This document shows positions 53,548 to 62,688 of a stretch of 64,000 nt of DNA, piece by piece; the first letter of the stretch is position 1, and every line of letters starts with the position of its first letter. The position numbers and the translations under genes are program-made. The notes below the pieces were generated by a model that ran no database searches, was not told the origin of the DNA, and saw only the letters and a program-made list of their open reading frames with translations. The stretch lies in contig JACQXM010000015.1 of the NCBI GenBank assembly GCA_016208685.1, positions 1 through 64,000 on the forward strand, read 5' to 3'. The DNA is from Planctomycetota bacterium. GTDB taxonomy: Bacteria > Planctomycetota > Phycisphaerae > UBA1845.

Positions 53548-54882
53548 CTACGCGGCACAAGGAGCCACGGAATTCCTTCCTAGCTTCTTGGCGCGGTACA
53601 GGGCCTCGTCCGCCCGGGCGAGGAGCTCGGCGGCGGTGACGGCGGACGCGGTCTTTAGAGAGGCAACTCCTGCGCTCATCGACGGAGGACGCTCGGTGCC
53701 CAGCGTCGAGGTGTATTGCTTGAACAGCCGGATGATGCGTTCCGCCACTTCGCCGGCCTGCTGACCTCCAGCGCCGGGAAGCACGAGCAGGAACTCGTCG
53801 CCTCCGTAGCGAATGGCATGGTCCATAGGCCGCGTGGCCCCGCGAAGCAGTTCGCCGATGAACGCCAGCACTTCGTCGCCCGCCTGGTGCCCCTGGGTAT
53901 CGTTGTGGTGTTTGAAATGATCGACATCAATCATGACCACCGCCAGGTCTTCCATGCGCGCCCGCTGGGCGGCGATTAGCGACTCGAGCTCGCGGTCCAG
54001 GAAGGCTCGGTTGCGCAGCTTCGTGAGCGGGTCGATGGTGGCTTGCTCCCGCGCGCGGCGAAGCTGGCGATCGAAGCCCGCTTCGCGTTCGCGGAGCTGC
54101 CACTGGGCATCGCGCTCAACCCTCGCGGCCCGGGCCGAAGCCAGTGCAAGATCGTGTGCCAGCGTCCGAAGCTGCTCCTCTGCGGCGGCCAGCTCCCGGA
54201 GCTGTCGTGTGGACTGGGCCGCGCCGTCCTGCTCCGCAGGGTCGCCACCCCAATTCCCTGCCACCCGACGCACGGGATCGGACAACCATTGCAGCGGCGC
54301 GGCGATCCTCCGATCGCACCACCGCCGGAGGGTCGCCGCTGCCACGGCGAGCGCCAACCACACACTCATCGCTCCGGCGCCCGCCGCCCAGAGAGAGGCC
54401 TCGAGCGATGAATCAGAACGGAGCAGCACCACAACCTGCCGCGGGACCAGCGACTGCGGTCCGTCCAGTGGAACCGCCAGGGCTCCCACTGGCTGGAGAA
54501 CGCCCAATACCGGCGCTGTGGCCGTGACTACCTCGCCCTTGGATTGGAGTGCCTGCGCGGCGGCCGCGCGATACGACGGATCGTCGGGGTACACGGCTCG
54601 GACCTCGCCCGCGGCCGTCAGTTCGGCGACGGCGACGAGCCGATCGAAGGTGGCGCGGAGCTCGTCCACGGCCTCCGCCAGCCCGCCCGCGGGGGCCTCG
54701 CGCAAAACCGCAGCGCTGATACGCGCCTGCTCGGCGACGTAGGCGGCCGATTGCCGCTGCTGCAGCTCATGATTGATGACGCCGAAGGCGATGCCGCCCG
54801 CAAGAGCGACTGCCCAGTTCCGTCGGCGCAAGGCGTCGCGAAACGCCGCTTCCAGAGTTGGCAGGGCGTCGGAGGCAGGCAA
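53548..54882 (-). CDS. Membrane-bound diguanylate cyclase (GGDEF)
   Basis: A 444-residue signalling enzyme that makes cyclic di-GMP from two GTP. Two membrane helices (AVALAGGIAFGVINHEL and AAGAGAMSVWLALAVAAATL) flank an extracytoplasmic segment of about 110 residues, then a helical linker leads to the GGDEF domain. Active-site signature is RYGGDEFLLVLP; DVDHFKHHNDTQGH is the nucleotide-binding segment. The inhibitory I-site RxxD (RPMD) is five residues before GGDEF, so product inhibition is likely. The TTG at 54882 has GGAGA upstream. Confidence 0.92.
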   Translation of the reverse strand: MPASDALPTLEAAFRDALRRRNWAVALAGGIAFGVINHELQQRQSAAYVAEQARISAAVLREAPAGGLAEAVDELRATFDRLVAVAELTAAGEVRAVYPDDPSYRAAAAQALQSKGEVVTATAPVLGVLQPVGALAVPLDGPQSLVPRQVVVLLRSDSSLEASLWAAGAGAMSVWLALAVAAATLRRWCDRRIAAPLQWLSDPVRRVAGNWGGDPAEQDGAAQSTRQLRELAAAEEQLRTLAHDLALASARAARVERDAQWQLREREAGFDRQLRRAREQATIDPLTKLRNRAFLDRELESLIAAQRARMEDLAVVMIDVDHFKHHNDTQGHQAGDEVLAFIGELLRGATRPMDHAIRYGGDEFLLVLPGAGGQQAGEVAERIIRLFKQYTSTLGTERPPSMSAGVASLKTASAVTAAELLARADEALYRAKKLGRNSVAPCAA

Positions 54883-55335
54883 GCGAATGTTCTCCGGTGG
54901 CCGCCGGGTCCAGGTTCCGCTCGACTCGGGCCGCCGGCCGTGTGGTGATCATCCGGCGTCGACCCGGGCCGGCTTCTCGACCCCATCCCGGCCCGCGGCA
55001 CCGCGATCCGGCCCGATGGGTCAGGGGTTTTCCTTACGTAAACGTACGATACCGCCGCCGCATCGAGGTCCGCCCACCCTCCCGGCGTCCGGTAGTGAAG
55101 CCGCGCCAGGGTAGGGCTCCGCCCTTCCTATCGGCAACGACGGAAGGTTCCCATTGCGCCCGTTCCCGGGAGTTGCGTTGTTTCTCGCCGGTTCGGCTCC
55201 GGCCTCCACGACAGGCTTGGGCAGTGGGAGCTCGGAATCCTCGCCGGGCGGTGTCGACGATCGCCGGGCGAGCGCGGAGCCCGGACGATTCGGATAACAT
55301 CGCGCCGCGGATGGCGCGACGCGCCGGCGAGGGCG
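54883..55335. other. Divergent intergenic region
   Basis: No gene supported. It holds a small AGGGC-tcc-GCCCT hairpin near 55114 and a TTACGTAAACGTACG stretch near 55034, but no convincing promoter. Confidence 0.4.
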
Positions 55336-56580
55336 ATGCAGACAACGGCAAAAGACACTTTCTGGCTGCTCATCGGCACCGGCCTGACGGCGGGCTTGGG
55401 GTTCCTTTACTCGGTGTACTCGGCACGAGTGCTGGGCCCGGAAACCTACGGCGACGTGGCCGCCGCCGTGGCGCTGGTGCTGGCCTGCCAGACGGCACTG
55501 GGGCCGATCAACGGTACCGTCGCCCGATTCACCGCGGAGTACGCCGCGCGCGCCGAGCTGGGACGCGTTCGCACCCTGAGCCGCGAGGTGACGCGGCGCG
55601 TGGCGCTCTACGGAGCCGGGGGGATGCTGCTGGCGCTCGCCGCGACGTCCCCGCTCCAGCGCGCGCTACAGTTCTCCTCGAGTGCGCCGCTGGCGGTAGC
55701 CTGGATGCTGGTCTACCTGACGCTGCTCATCAGCGTGGCCCGCGGCGTCCTCCGCGGCCTCCAGCGCTTCCGCACTTACAACGGCAACACGGTTGGCGAA
55801 TCGCTGGTGCGCGTCGTGACCGGCGTGGCGATCCTGGAGTGCGCCCCGGGCGCCACGGCGGCGCTGATACCGTACGCGCTTTCCCTGGGCGCGATGCTAT
55901 GGTTCGCCGCGCGGCAATTGCGACCGTTGCTGGCCGGCGCCGCTCCGCAACCGGTTGATGGCGCGGCGGTCAAGCGCTTCACGGTTCCCATGTTCGTGAT
56001 GATGCTCACTTCCGCCGGCTTTCAACATATGGACCTGCTGCTGGTCAAACACTGGTTCTCCGCCCCCGAGGCGGGACTGTACGGCGCCGCAGTGACCCTG
56101 ACCCGGGCGGTCGCCGTGCTGGTCACGCCCTTCAACCTGGTGCTGCTGCCCCTGCTGACCGCCCGGCACCAGCAGGGCGCGGGCACGCTGGCGCCGCTGC
56201 TGCGGCTGAGCGGAGCGTTTGTGGTGCTGGCGGGCGTTCCCCTGGTGCTGGTGTGCCTCTGGCCCGCCGGCATCATGACGCTGCTTTACACCTCGGAGTA
56301 CGCGGCCGGTGCCGGCGTGCTTCCCGGGCTGACCGTGGTGCGGCTGCTGGGACATTTGTGCCACATGATGGCACTGGCGGGGGCGGCGCTGAATGATTTC
56401 CGCTTTCTGCGCGCCTATCTGCCTGCCCTGGCGCTCCAGGCGGCACTGCTGGGCTGGCGGCACGAGTCCCCCGCGGCGGTGGTGACGGGGATGCTTGCGG
56501 TGCAGGCGGCGACGCTGCTGGCGATGGTGCTGCACCTGGTCTTGCGCCGTGGCCGCGCCGGCCGGAAGGCGGAGACATGA
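55336..56580 (+). CDS. Polysaccharide flippase-like membrane protein (Wzx/MurJ superfamily)
   Basis: A 414-residue protein with about twelve membrane helices. The first, FWLLIGTGLTAGLGFLYSVYSARVLGPETYGDVAA (in parts), is the usual N-terminal signature of polysaccharide exporters of the MOP superfamily. A second similar segment (HWFSAPEAGLYGAAVTL) begins the second half. It would flip an undecaprenyl- or lipid-linked glycan across the membrane. ATG 55336 has GAGGG upstream. Its stop overlaps the methyltransferase start by 4 bp (ATGA). Confidence 0.85.
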   Translation: MQTTAKDTFWLLIGTGLTAGLGFLYSVYSARVLGPETYGDVAAAVALVLACQTALGPINGTVARFTAEYAARAELGRVRTLSREVTRRVALYGAGGMLLALAATSPLQRALQFSSSAPLAVAWMLVYLTLLISVARGVLRGLQRFRTYNGNTVGESLVRVVTGVAILECAPGATAALIPYALSLGAMLWFAARQLRPLLAGAAPQPVDGAAVKRFTVPMFVMMLTSAGFQHMDLLLVKHWFSAPEAGLYGAAVTLTRAVAVLVTPFNLVLLPLLTARHQQGAGTLAPLLRLSGAFVVLAGVPLVLVCLWPAGIMTLLYTSEYAAGAGVLPGLTVVRLLGHLCHMMALAGAALNDFRFLRAYLPALALQAALLGWRHESPAAVVTGMLAVQAATLLAMVLHLVLRRGRAGRKAET

Positions 56581-57227
56581 TCCGCCGCGCCGCCAGGGTG
56601 TTTCGCACGCGCATGCGGCGGCTGCTTTCCGCCGCGGCGATCCGCTACGGGCGCTCGGCCCCGGTGGACCTCAAGACGGTGCTGACCGTAGAGGGTCAGA
56701 TCAGCGCCGAGGAATGCCGGCTGCTCTATGACTTGGCGGCGGCGGCGCCGGGCGCCATCGTCGAGATCGGCAGCTACCGCGGGCGTTCGACGGTGGCGCT
56801 GGCGCTGGGGTCGCGCGCCGGAAACGGGGCCGCGGTATTCGCCATCGAGCCGCATGAGCCCTTCACCGGCGTGCTGGGCGGACGCTTCGGTCCTGACGAC
56901 CGCGTGGCGTTCTTCGAAAACCTACTTCGCTGTCGTGTTGTCGACCTTGTGCACCTGGTGGGCCTGCCGTCGCAGGCCGCGGTTCGGGCGTGGGACAGAC
57001 CCATCGGGCTGTTATGGATCGACGGCGACCACAGCCTCGAGGCCGTGCGCGGCGATTTTTCGCTGTGGGGGGCGCACGTGATCCCCGGCGGACTCATCGC
57101 CTTGCACGATGCCACGCAACCCGACGGCGGTCCGGCGCGGGTGATCGCGGAGGCCCTCGCCGGCGGGAAGTTCGCAAAGGTCCGGGAGGTAGACCTTACC
57201 GTGGTGCTTCGAAAGACAGGCACGTGA
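56577..57227 (+). CDS. Class I SAM-dependent methyltransferase (Methyltransf_24 type)
   Basis: A 216-residue enzyme. The SAM-binding motif is IVEIGSYRGRSTVALAL, followed by FAIEPHEPFTG, LLWIDGDHSLEAVRGD and GGLIALHDA, the typical order of the Methyltransf_24 family. Such proteins often modify sugars or lipids in cell-surface glycan loci. Start at ATG 56577 overlaps the flippase stop, so translation is coupled and the two probably act in one surface-glycan pathway. Confidence 0.87.
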   Translation: MIRRAARVFRTRMRRLLSAAAIRYGRSAPVDLKTVLTVEGQISAEECRLLYDLAAAAPGAIVEIGSYRGRSTVALALGSRAGNGAAVFAIEPHEPFTGVLGGRFGPDDRVAFFENLLRCRVVDLVHLVGLPSQAAVRAWDRPIGLLWIDGDHSLEAVRGDFSLWGAHVIPGGLIALHDATQPDGGPARVIAEALAGGKFAKVREVDLTVVLRKTGT

Positions 57228-57328
57228 CCGTGACCCCGAACCGTCGCCCGGCGGTGCCGGGACGGCACCGGGGAGGGGCTTCGGTCTGGCACTCAAGTGC
57301 AGGCCGTCCGCCGCGGAGGACCCAAGCC

Positions 57329-59419
57329 CTACCTGCCTCCGCCAACCAGCTCGTCCGCCAGCGGATCGGCGTCGTACACGTTGCGCAGGGCCTCGATGAT
57401 CGCCCGCGCGTCCAGGCACACCGCCCGCGCCTGCTCGTCGGTGTAGGCGATATCCCAGACCAGCCCCTGGAGGTTGCCGTCGAAGACGATGCCGATGACC
57501 TCGCCGGCGCGGTTGATGGTAGGGCTGCCGGAGTTGCCGCCGATGATGTCCGCGGTGGAGACGAAATTGAACGGCGCATCCGGTTTCAGCCGCGCCTTGC
57601 GGTCCAGCCAGCGCTGCGGCAGCGCGAACGGCGGCTTGCCGCCGCGCTCCTGATGCCGCTGATAGAGCCCGGCGAACGTGGTGAAGGCGGGGACGGGGCG
57701 GCCCGACTCGACATATCCGCGAACGGCGCCGAAGGAGAGGCGGAGCGTCCCGGTCGCATCCGGCGCCAGGTTCTCGCCCTGGACGGCGAACTGTGCCGCG
57801 GCGATGCGGGCGTAGTTCTGCCGTTCCACGCTCTCGATCTCATCCTCGTACAACTTGCGCAGGCGGCGGATTTCCGGGGCCAGGTCCGCGGCGAAGCGGA
57901 TCATGGGGTCCGTGGATTCCGCGATCGCCTGGGTGCCGCCGGCGGCAAGCCGTTTGCGCACCTCGACATCCTTGAGCTTCGTGCCGCTGACGAGCTGCTC
58001 CGCGCGGCCTCGCGGCGACTGCCCGGCCAGCATGCGGACTAACAGAGGATCATCGCCCCCGGCGGTCTCCGCCAGGTAAGAAAGGCCGCTGGTGATGCGG
58101 TCCATCTCCAGCTCGTCGTAGATGGGCGCGGGCGAGAAGAGCCGCAGGTAGAGCGTGTCCAGGGCCGCCTCCTGATACTCCTCCAGCCGCTCGGCGTTGG
58201 GTTTGTCCTTCTCCTCGGCCAGGAACACCAGGTGCCGCGCGATGCGATACAGGTCGGAGCGGATCACTTCGCGGCGCCGCTCCAGGGCGGAATAGCGCAG
58301 GTAGTGTTCCCGGTGCTTGCGCTGCGCCTCGCTGACACGGTCCCAGGCATCGCCCCATTGGGCGTGGAATTCGGGATTGGCGTCGACGGCCACCCGCAGT
58401 GCTTTTTCCGCACTTACCTTGGCAGTCATGATCTGCGGATCGTGCAGCCCGGCGAGGATGCCGGTGAAGGCCTTGCGGGAGTTCTGCGCCCCATATAGGT
58501 CGCCGGTGGCGATGCGGGCGTTCTCCTCGCTGCGCGCCGAGAAACTGAGTAGCTGCACCTCGCGGCGCCACAGCCGCTGGAGGATGACGGGGTAGCTCAC
58601 GTCGCGCAGGAACTTGAGGTGATCGACGGTGTACTGGCGCTGGGTGCGCGCCGGGTGTCCGACGATGAAGTTCAGGTCGCCCTCGGCGGCGCCGGTGCCG
58701 CTCCACTTCAGGTAGTGCTCCGGATGCAGGGGTTTGCCGTTTTCGTAGATGCGGAAGAAGCTGACGTCCAGGTCGAAGCGGGGGTACTCGAAGTTGTCGT
58801 TGTCGCCGCCGTAGAAAGCGATGGCCTGTTCCGGGGCCATCACCAGGCGGACGTCGGTGAAGCGGCGGTAGCGATAGAGGTGATAGCGCGCCCCGTGGTA
58901 GAGCGTGACCACGTCGCTCTTGAGGCCGGTGGCGTCCTGGGACTCCTTCTCGATCTCGGCGATGCGCCGGCGTCGGGCGGCGTTGGCTTCCGCGGGCGAG
59001 GCGCCCGGCGCCGCGGCGGACTGCACGCGCTGTGTGACATCCTCGGTGGACCAGAGAATCTGCACCTCCAGGTCCTTGCAGGGCAGCTCTTCCTCCCGCG
59101 TTCGGGCGTAGAAGCCGGTTTCCAGCAGGTTGTGCTCGGGCGTGGAGAGTTTCTCGATGTCATCGGAGCCCACGTGGTGGTTGGTCATGACCAGCCCGTC
59201 GGCAGAGACCACCGACGCCGACCCGCCGCCCCCGAAGCGCACGCAGGATTTCTGCACGTGTTCCAGCCAGGCCGGCGTGGGCTCGAAGCCGTAGCGTTCC
59301 TTGAGGGCCTGGATCGGCGGCTTGTTCAGCAGCCACATGCCCTCGTCGGCCGCCGCGGCGGAAGTAAGGATCAACGCCGCCGCGACGATCGCGGCCCGGC
59401 GGACGCGCTGCGTTTGCAC
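57329..59419 (-). CDS. S46-family dipeptidyl-peptidase
   Basis: A 696-residue exported serine peptidase. GTG 59419 is the chosen start, with AGGAG eight bases upstream; it gives a signal peptide ending near TSAAAADEG. The family opening EGMWLLNKPP is present. Catalytic His lies in TNHHVGSDDIEK and the nucleophile Ser in GGNSGSPTINRAG, with the Asp probably in GGDNDNFEYPRFDLD. After the Ser motif the sequence is GIVFDGN; in this family I recall that Gly at this point marks DPP7-like enzymes (hydrophobic P1) and Arg marks DPP11-like (acidic P1). It would release dipeptides from peptide N-termini in the periplasm. Confidence 0.92.
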   Translation of the reverse strand: MQTQRVRRAAIVAAALILTSAAAADEGMWLLNKPPIQALKERYGFEPTPAWLEHVQKSCVRFGGGGSASVVSADGLVMTNHHVGSDDIEKLSTPEHNLLETGFYARTREEELPCKDLEVQILWSTEDVTQRVQSAAAPGASPAEANAARRRRIAEIEKESQDATGLKSDVVTLYHGARYHLYRYRRFTDVRLVMAPEQAIAFYGGDNDNFEYPRFDLDVSFFRIYENGKPLHPEHYLKWSGTGAAEGDLNFIVGHPARTQRQYTVDHLKFLRDVSYPVILQRLWRREVQLLSFSARSEENARIATGDLYGAQNSRKAFTGILAGLHDPQIMTAKVSAEKALRVAVDANPEFHAQWGDAWDRVSEAQRKHREHYLRYSALERRREVIRSDLYRIARHLVFLAEEKDKPNAERLEEYQEAALDTLYLRLFSPAPIYDELEMDRITSGLSYLAETAGGDDPLLVRMLAGQSPRGRAEQLVSGTKLKDVEVRKRLAAGGTQAIAESTDPMIRFAADLAPEIRRLRKLYEDEIESVERQNYARIAAAQFAVQGENLAPDATGTLRLSFGAVRGYVESGRPVPAFTTFAGLYQRHQERGGKPPFALPQRWLDRKARLKPDAPFNFVSTADIIGGNSGSPTINRAGEVIGIVFDGNLQGLVWDIAYTDEQARAVCLDARAIIEALRNVYDADPLADELVGGGR

Positions 59420-59629
59420 GGTTCGCACTCCTGTTGGTGACAGACTCAACCCACGAAAACCGCGATTATGTGCCCAAACCCCGGGGCTGGAAAGCGAGGC
59501 GCATGCGTTCGGTGTGCAGGGCGGCGATGGGCGTCCCGACGGCATCCCCACGGAGCCACCTGCGGAAAGGACTCGATGGCATGGTGCCGCGTGGCGCAAA
59601 GGCGCGGCGCGCCGGAGCGCCCGGGCGGC

Positions 59630-60382
59630 TTACTCCGTCGAGGTTCGGTCAACCAGCTCGACCCCCGGGGGCAGTTGGAACACGAACTTCTCCGGTTCGA
59701 GTTCCGCGTCGGTCTTGATGTTCGTGACCGTATAGGTGGTCTGAGGCTTGGGTTCGCTGCCGGAGATGTTCAGCGTTTCGCGCTTCAGCAACATCCCCAG
59801 CTCCTTGCTGACGTAGTACTTGGAACGAACCGCCTTGGCGCCGATACCCTTCGGAGTCGCTTCCAGCACCCATACCTCGCGCCCATCCACGGTGGCGTCT
59901 CCGCCGAGGGTAAGAACCGTGTTCTTGTGCAGGTATTCGAGGTACGCCTTTCCGCCGATGCCGATGCCCGAGGAGAGCTGATCGCGCTTGGTCGCCTGGC
60001 GTTGTCCGTCACGCTCCGCCAGGGAGTAAAGCCACTTACCGTCGCCGCACATGACGATGCTTTCCTCGATTTTCTCCGCCATATTGCCCTGCGTGGAGAT
60101 GAGTTTAGTTTTCACTTCGTGGCGGAAGAGCTCCTTGCCGTCCGCCTTCAGGTGTGCGTATTGCCCGCGGTTGTCTTGCGCGGAGCGCCCGTCGGAACGA
60201 ATACGCAGGGTCTCGAGCTTCGTTTCCGCGGTCAGGGATTTGATCTTGGCCCACTGTTCGGTGATTTTCTTTTCCACCGACTCCAGCGTTTCCTCGGCCG
60301 AGCACGGCACCGCCGTAAGGCCCACGGCCGCGAAAAGCAGGCAGAACGACCCGATTCCCGGCAACGTCCGCTTGTGCGTCAT
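59630..60382 (-). CDS. LolA-like exported protein
   Basis: A 250-residue protein with a clear signal peptide (GSFCLLFAAVGLTAVPCSAEE). The start is ATG 60382, not the ORF-track start at 60541. The mature chain has the strand-rich pattern of outer-membrane lipoprotein-carrier-like proteins: SLTAETKLETLRIRSDG, CGDGKWLYSL and YYVSKELGMLLKRETLN, ending in LEPEKFVFQLPPGVEL. A lipid-binding or sensor role is plausible. It may use a Cys at the signal cleavage (PCSAEE) but that Cys is not in a clear lipobox. Confidence 0.7.
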   Translation of the reverse strand: MTHKRTLPGIGSFCLLFAAVGLTAVPCSAEETLESVEKKITEQWAKIKSLTAETKLETLRIRSDGRSAQDNRGQYAHLKADGKELFRHEVKTKLISTQGNMAEKIEESIVMCGDGKWLYSLAERDGQRQATKRDQLSSGIGIGGKAYLEYLHKNTVLTLGGDATVDGREVWVLEATPKGIGAKAVRSKYYVSKELGMLLKRETLNISGSEPKPQTTYTVTNIKTDAELEPEKFVFQLPPGVELVDRTSTE

Positions 60383-60767
60383 AAGTCCGTCACTCACTTT
60401 CCGTTTCGGCAGGAGCGGGCGCGACGAGCCGGTCGCGCTCGGACCGCCGAGTGCTGTTCCGACGTGGCTGCGAACCGCTTCGCGGGCGTTACCCGGGGGC
60501 ACCGAAGCCTGCCCGGCTCGCCGCCGATCGCTTACGGCCACGAACTCGCAGCCTACAGTTCGCCGCCCCGCGCTTCAAGACGCGGCAATTACGCCTTACA
60601 AACGCGTTGCGCGGGGGCAGGCACCACGCGCCCGAGGTCCGGGAATCCAGGGCATGCTCTCGGCGCGGTCGACCGCGACGCCGCTGAGTATGGGGCGGGC
60701 AAGTTTCAGGTTTCGGGCGGCGCGGGTGCTTGCCGGAGATCGCCGCCGCCCTGCGGCGGGGCGCGGC

Positions 60768-62576
60768 CTAACGCCCTTCCAGGCGGGCGATGCGGGCCAC
60801 CAGCTCCTGGGCGTAGGGCTCGTTTTCGCGACCCTTGACCGCGGCGCGGTAGGCCTCCAGGGCGTCCTTGGCGTAGCCGGCATCGCCGAAGAAGGCGAGC
60901 AGGTCGTTGGCGGCGGCCGACTGGGCCACAAAGGTCCAATGCCGGCCCGCTTCGCGGTGGGCGGCCTCGAGCACACCCACGGCCGTCACGACCTCCTCCA
61001 AACCTGCCTTGTGGGCGTCGGTCGCCTTCTGCCGCTGGCTTTCGGCGTCCGCCTCTTTGAGTCGCAACGATTTCGCCGGCCCGGCCAGCAGTTGGGCCGC
61101 CCGCCCGTAGGCGTCATAGCGTGCCAGGTACAGGCGCGCGCGCTCCAGGTGGGCATCGGCCGCCTGCGCCGAGATGTGCCCGCTCATCCAGGCATCCGTC
61201 AGTCGCGGCTTGTACGGCGAGCGCTCCAGCGTCTCCGGGGACATGCCCTGGGTGCGCTCACGAGCCTTGGCCACCCAGTCCCTGGCGAAGCCGGCGGCCG
61301 CCTTCGCCGCCTGCAACGATTTGGCAAGCAGGTCCAGCGCCTTGTCCTCGGCCGCAAACGCTTCCGACTCGGTGCGATTCAAATCGTCGAACGCTTCCGC
61401 CGCCGCCACCCGTACCTCCTGGAGGCGCGACTGGGCGCGCTGCTCGTCACTCCGGTAGCTTTCCTTCATCCCCTCCAGCCGGGCGATGTCGGCGCGGGCG
61501 TCGGCCACAGCCTGTTCCGCGCTGCCGATGCGTGATTCGAGCAGGCGATGCTCGTTCTGGAAGTAGCGCAAGCCGTGCTGCACGGGGCGGGACGCGCCGG
61601 CGCCGGTCTGTTCCTGTCCCGCCTCGATTGCCTGCGCCTCGCGCAGCGCCTGGCGATAGGCGCGGTCCAGTTCCAGCAGGCGGCTTTCGAACTTTGCGCC
61701 ACCCTGGGGGTCGGAGAAGTCGATGCCGTCGCGTTGAAGCTGCTCCAGTTGCCCACGTGCCCGACCGGCGGCGGACTTAGCGGCGGCAAGCTTCTGCTCC
61801 AGGTCGGCGATCCGGGAGGCGGCGGCGCCGAGCTGTTCACGATCCTGTTGCAGGACGGCCTCTGTCTTGGCGATGGCCTCGTTGAGCAGCGCGACCCGTG
61901 CGTCGATACCGCTTGCGGCGACCTGTTCCGTCGCGCTTTCGTACTCGGTCACCTCGGCGGAGAGCTCCGCCAGTCGCTGAAGGACGGGTTGGGCCTTCTC
62001 ACGCAGCACGCCGGCGCGAAGCGACTCACGCAGGCCCTTATGAAAAAGGATGACCGCCTTGAGACGGTTGGCCTCGGCATCCGTCCGGGCGGAAACGTCA
62101 CCGGACGAGACCGCCAGGGCGGCGTCGGCGGCCGCCAGTGCGTCATCGAGGACGCGATCGTTGTCTTTGAGCGCCGCGGTGCGGGCCTGGGCTCCGTCGC
62201 GGATTTGGGCGGCGAGGTTGCCGTAGCCGGCGCGGGCCGGCTCCCGGGAGTCCTCGATCCAGTCCATGGGTTGAAACGCCTTCCAGCGCGTCTCGTGCAG
62301 GGCCTGATAATCGTCCTTGGCGGCCTCCAGCAGTGCCTGGGGGTCTTTGAGGTCCACCGGGGCACCCGCATCGGCAAGCTGTTCCAGGAGCAGGGATTTA
62401 TGCGCCAAACCGGCGCTGTAGGCATGCAGCAGGCGGCGGGCGCGCTCCACCTCGACGGCGGCGCTCTCCGCCACGGACTGTTCGGTCCCCGCCAGTAAGG
62501 GTAGGGCGATCCACGTAGCGCCGCAGGTCACCACGGCCGCGGCCGCCACGACCCCAACCAGAGTATCCTGTTTCAC
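60768..62576 (-). CDS. Membrane-anchored coiled-coil protein of unknown function
   Basis: A 602-residue protein starting at GTG 62576 with GGGAG upstream. A single N-terminal membrane segment (VVAAAAVVTCGATWIALPLLAG) is followed by about 550 residues that are nearly all helical and rich in Ala, Glu, Gln and Arg, with heptad-like stretches (AAASRIADLEQKLAAAKSAAG and EQAVADARADIARLEG). No catalytic motif is visible. It is probably an elongated periplasmic scaffold. The upstream gene, 112 bp away on the same strand, is a transglutaminase-like protein. Confidence 0.65.
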   Translation of the reverse strand: MKQDTLVGVVAAAAVVTCGATWIALPLLAGTEQSVAESAAVEVERARRLLHAYSAGLAHKSLLLEQLADAGAPVDLKDPQALLEAAKDDYQALHETRWKAFQPMDWIEDSREPARAGYGNLAAQIRDGAQARTAALKDNDRVLDDALAAADAALAVSSGDVSARTDAEANRLKAVILFHKGLRESLRAGVLREKAQPVLQRLAELSAEVTEYESATEQVAASGIDARVALLNEAIAKTEAVLQQDREQLGAAASRIADLEQKLAAAKSAAGRARGQLEQLQRDGIDFSDPQGGAKFESRLLELDRAYRQALREAQAIEAGQEQTGAGASRPVQHGLRYFQNEHRLLESRIGSAEQAVADARADIARLEGMKESYRSDEQRAQSRLQEVRVAAAEAFDDLNRTESEAFAAEDKALDLLAKSLQAAKAAAGFARDWVAKARERTQGMSPETLERSPYKPRLTDAWMSGHISAQAADAHLERARLYLARYDAYGRAAQLLAGPAKSLRLKEADAESQRQKATDAHKAGLEEVVTAVGVLEAAHREAGRHWTFVAQSAAANDLLAFFGDAGYAKDALEAYRAAVKGRENEPYAQELVARIARLEGR

Positions 62577-62688
62577 GAGCCACTCCCGGAACGAACCAGC
62601 AGGAAGAACCTCGCCAACCCGGCTGGGATTCTAGCCCCGCGGCCGATCCACGCCAAGCGGCGGGACGCGGCGCCCCGCGAGCGGCCGG

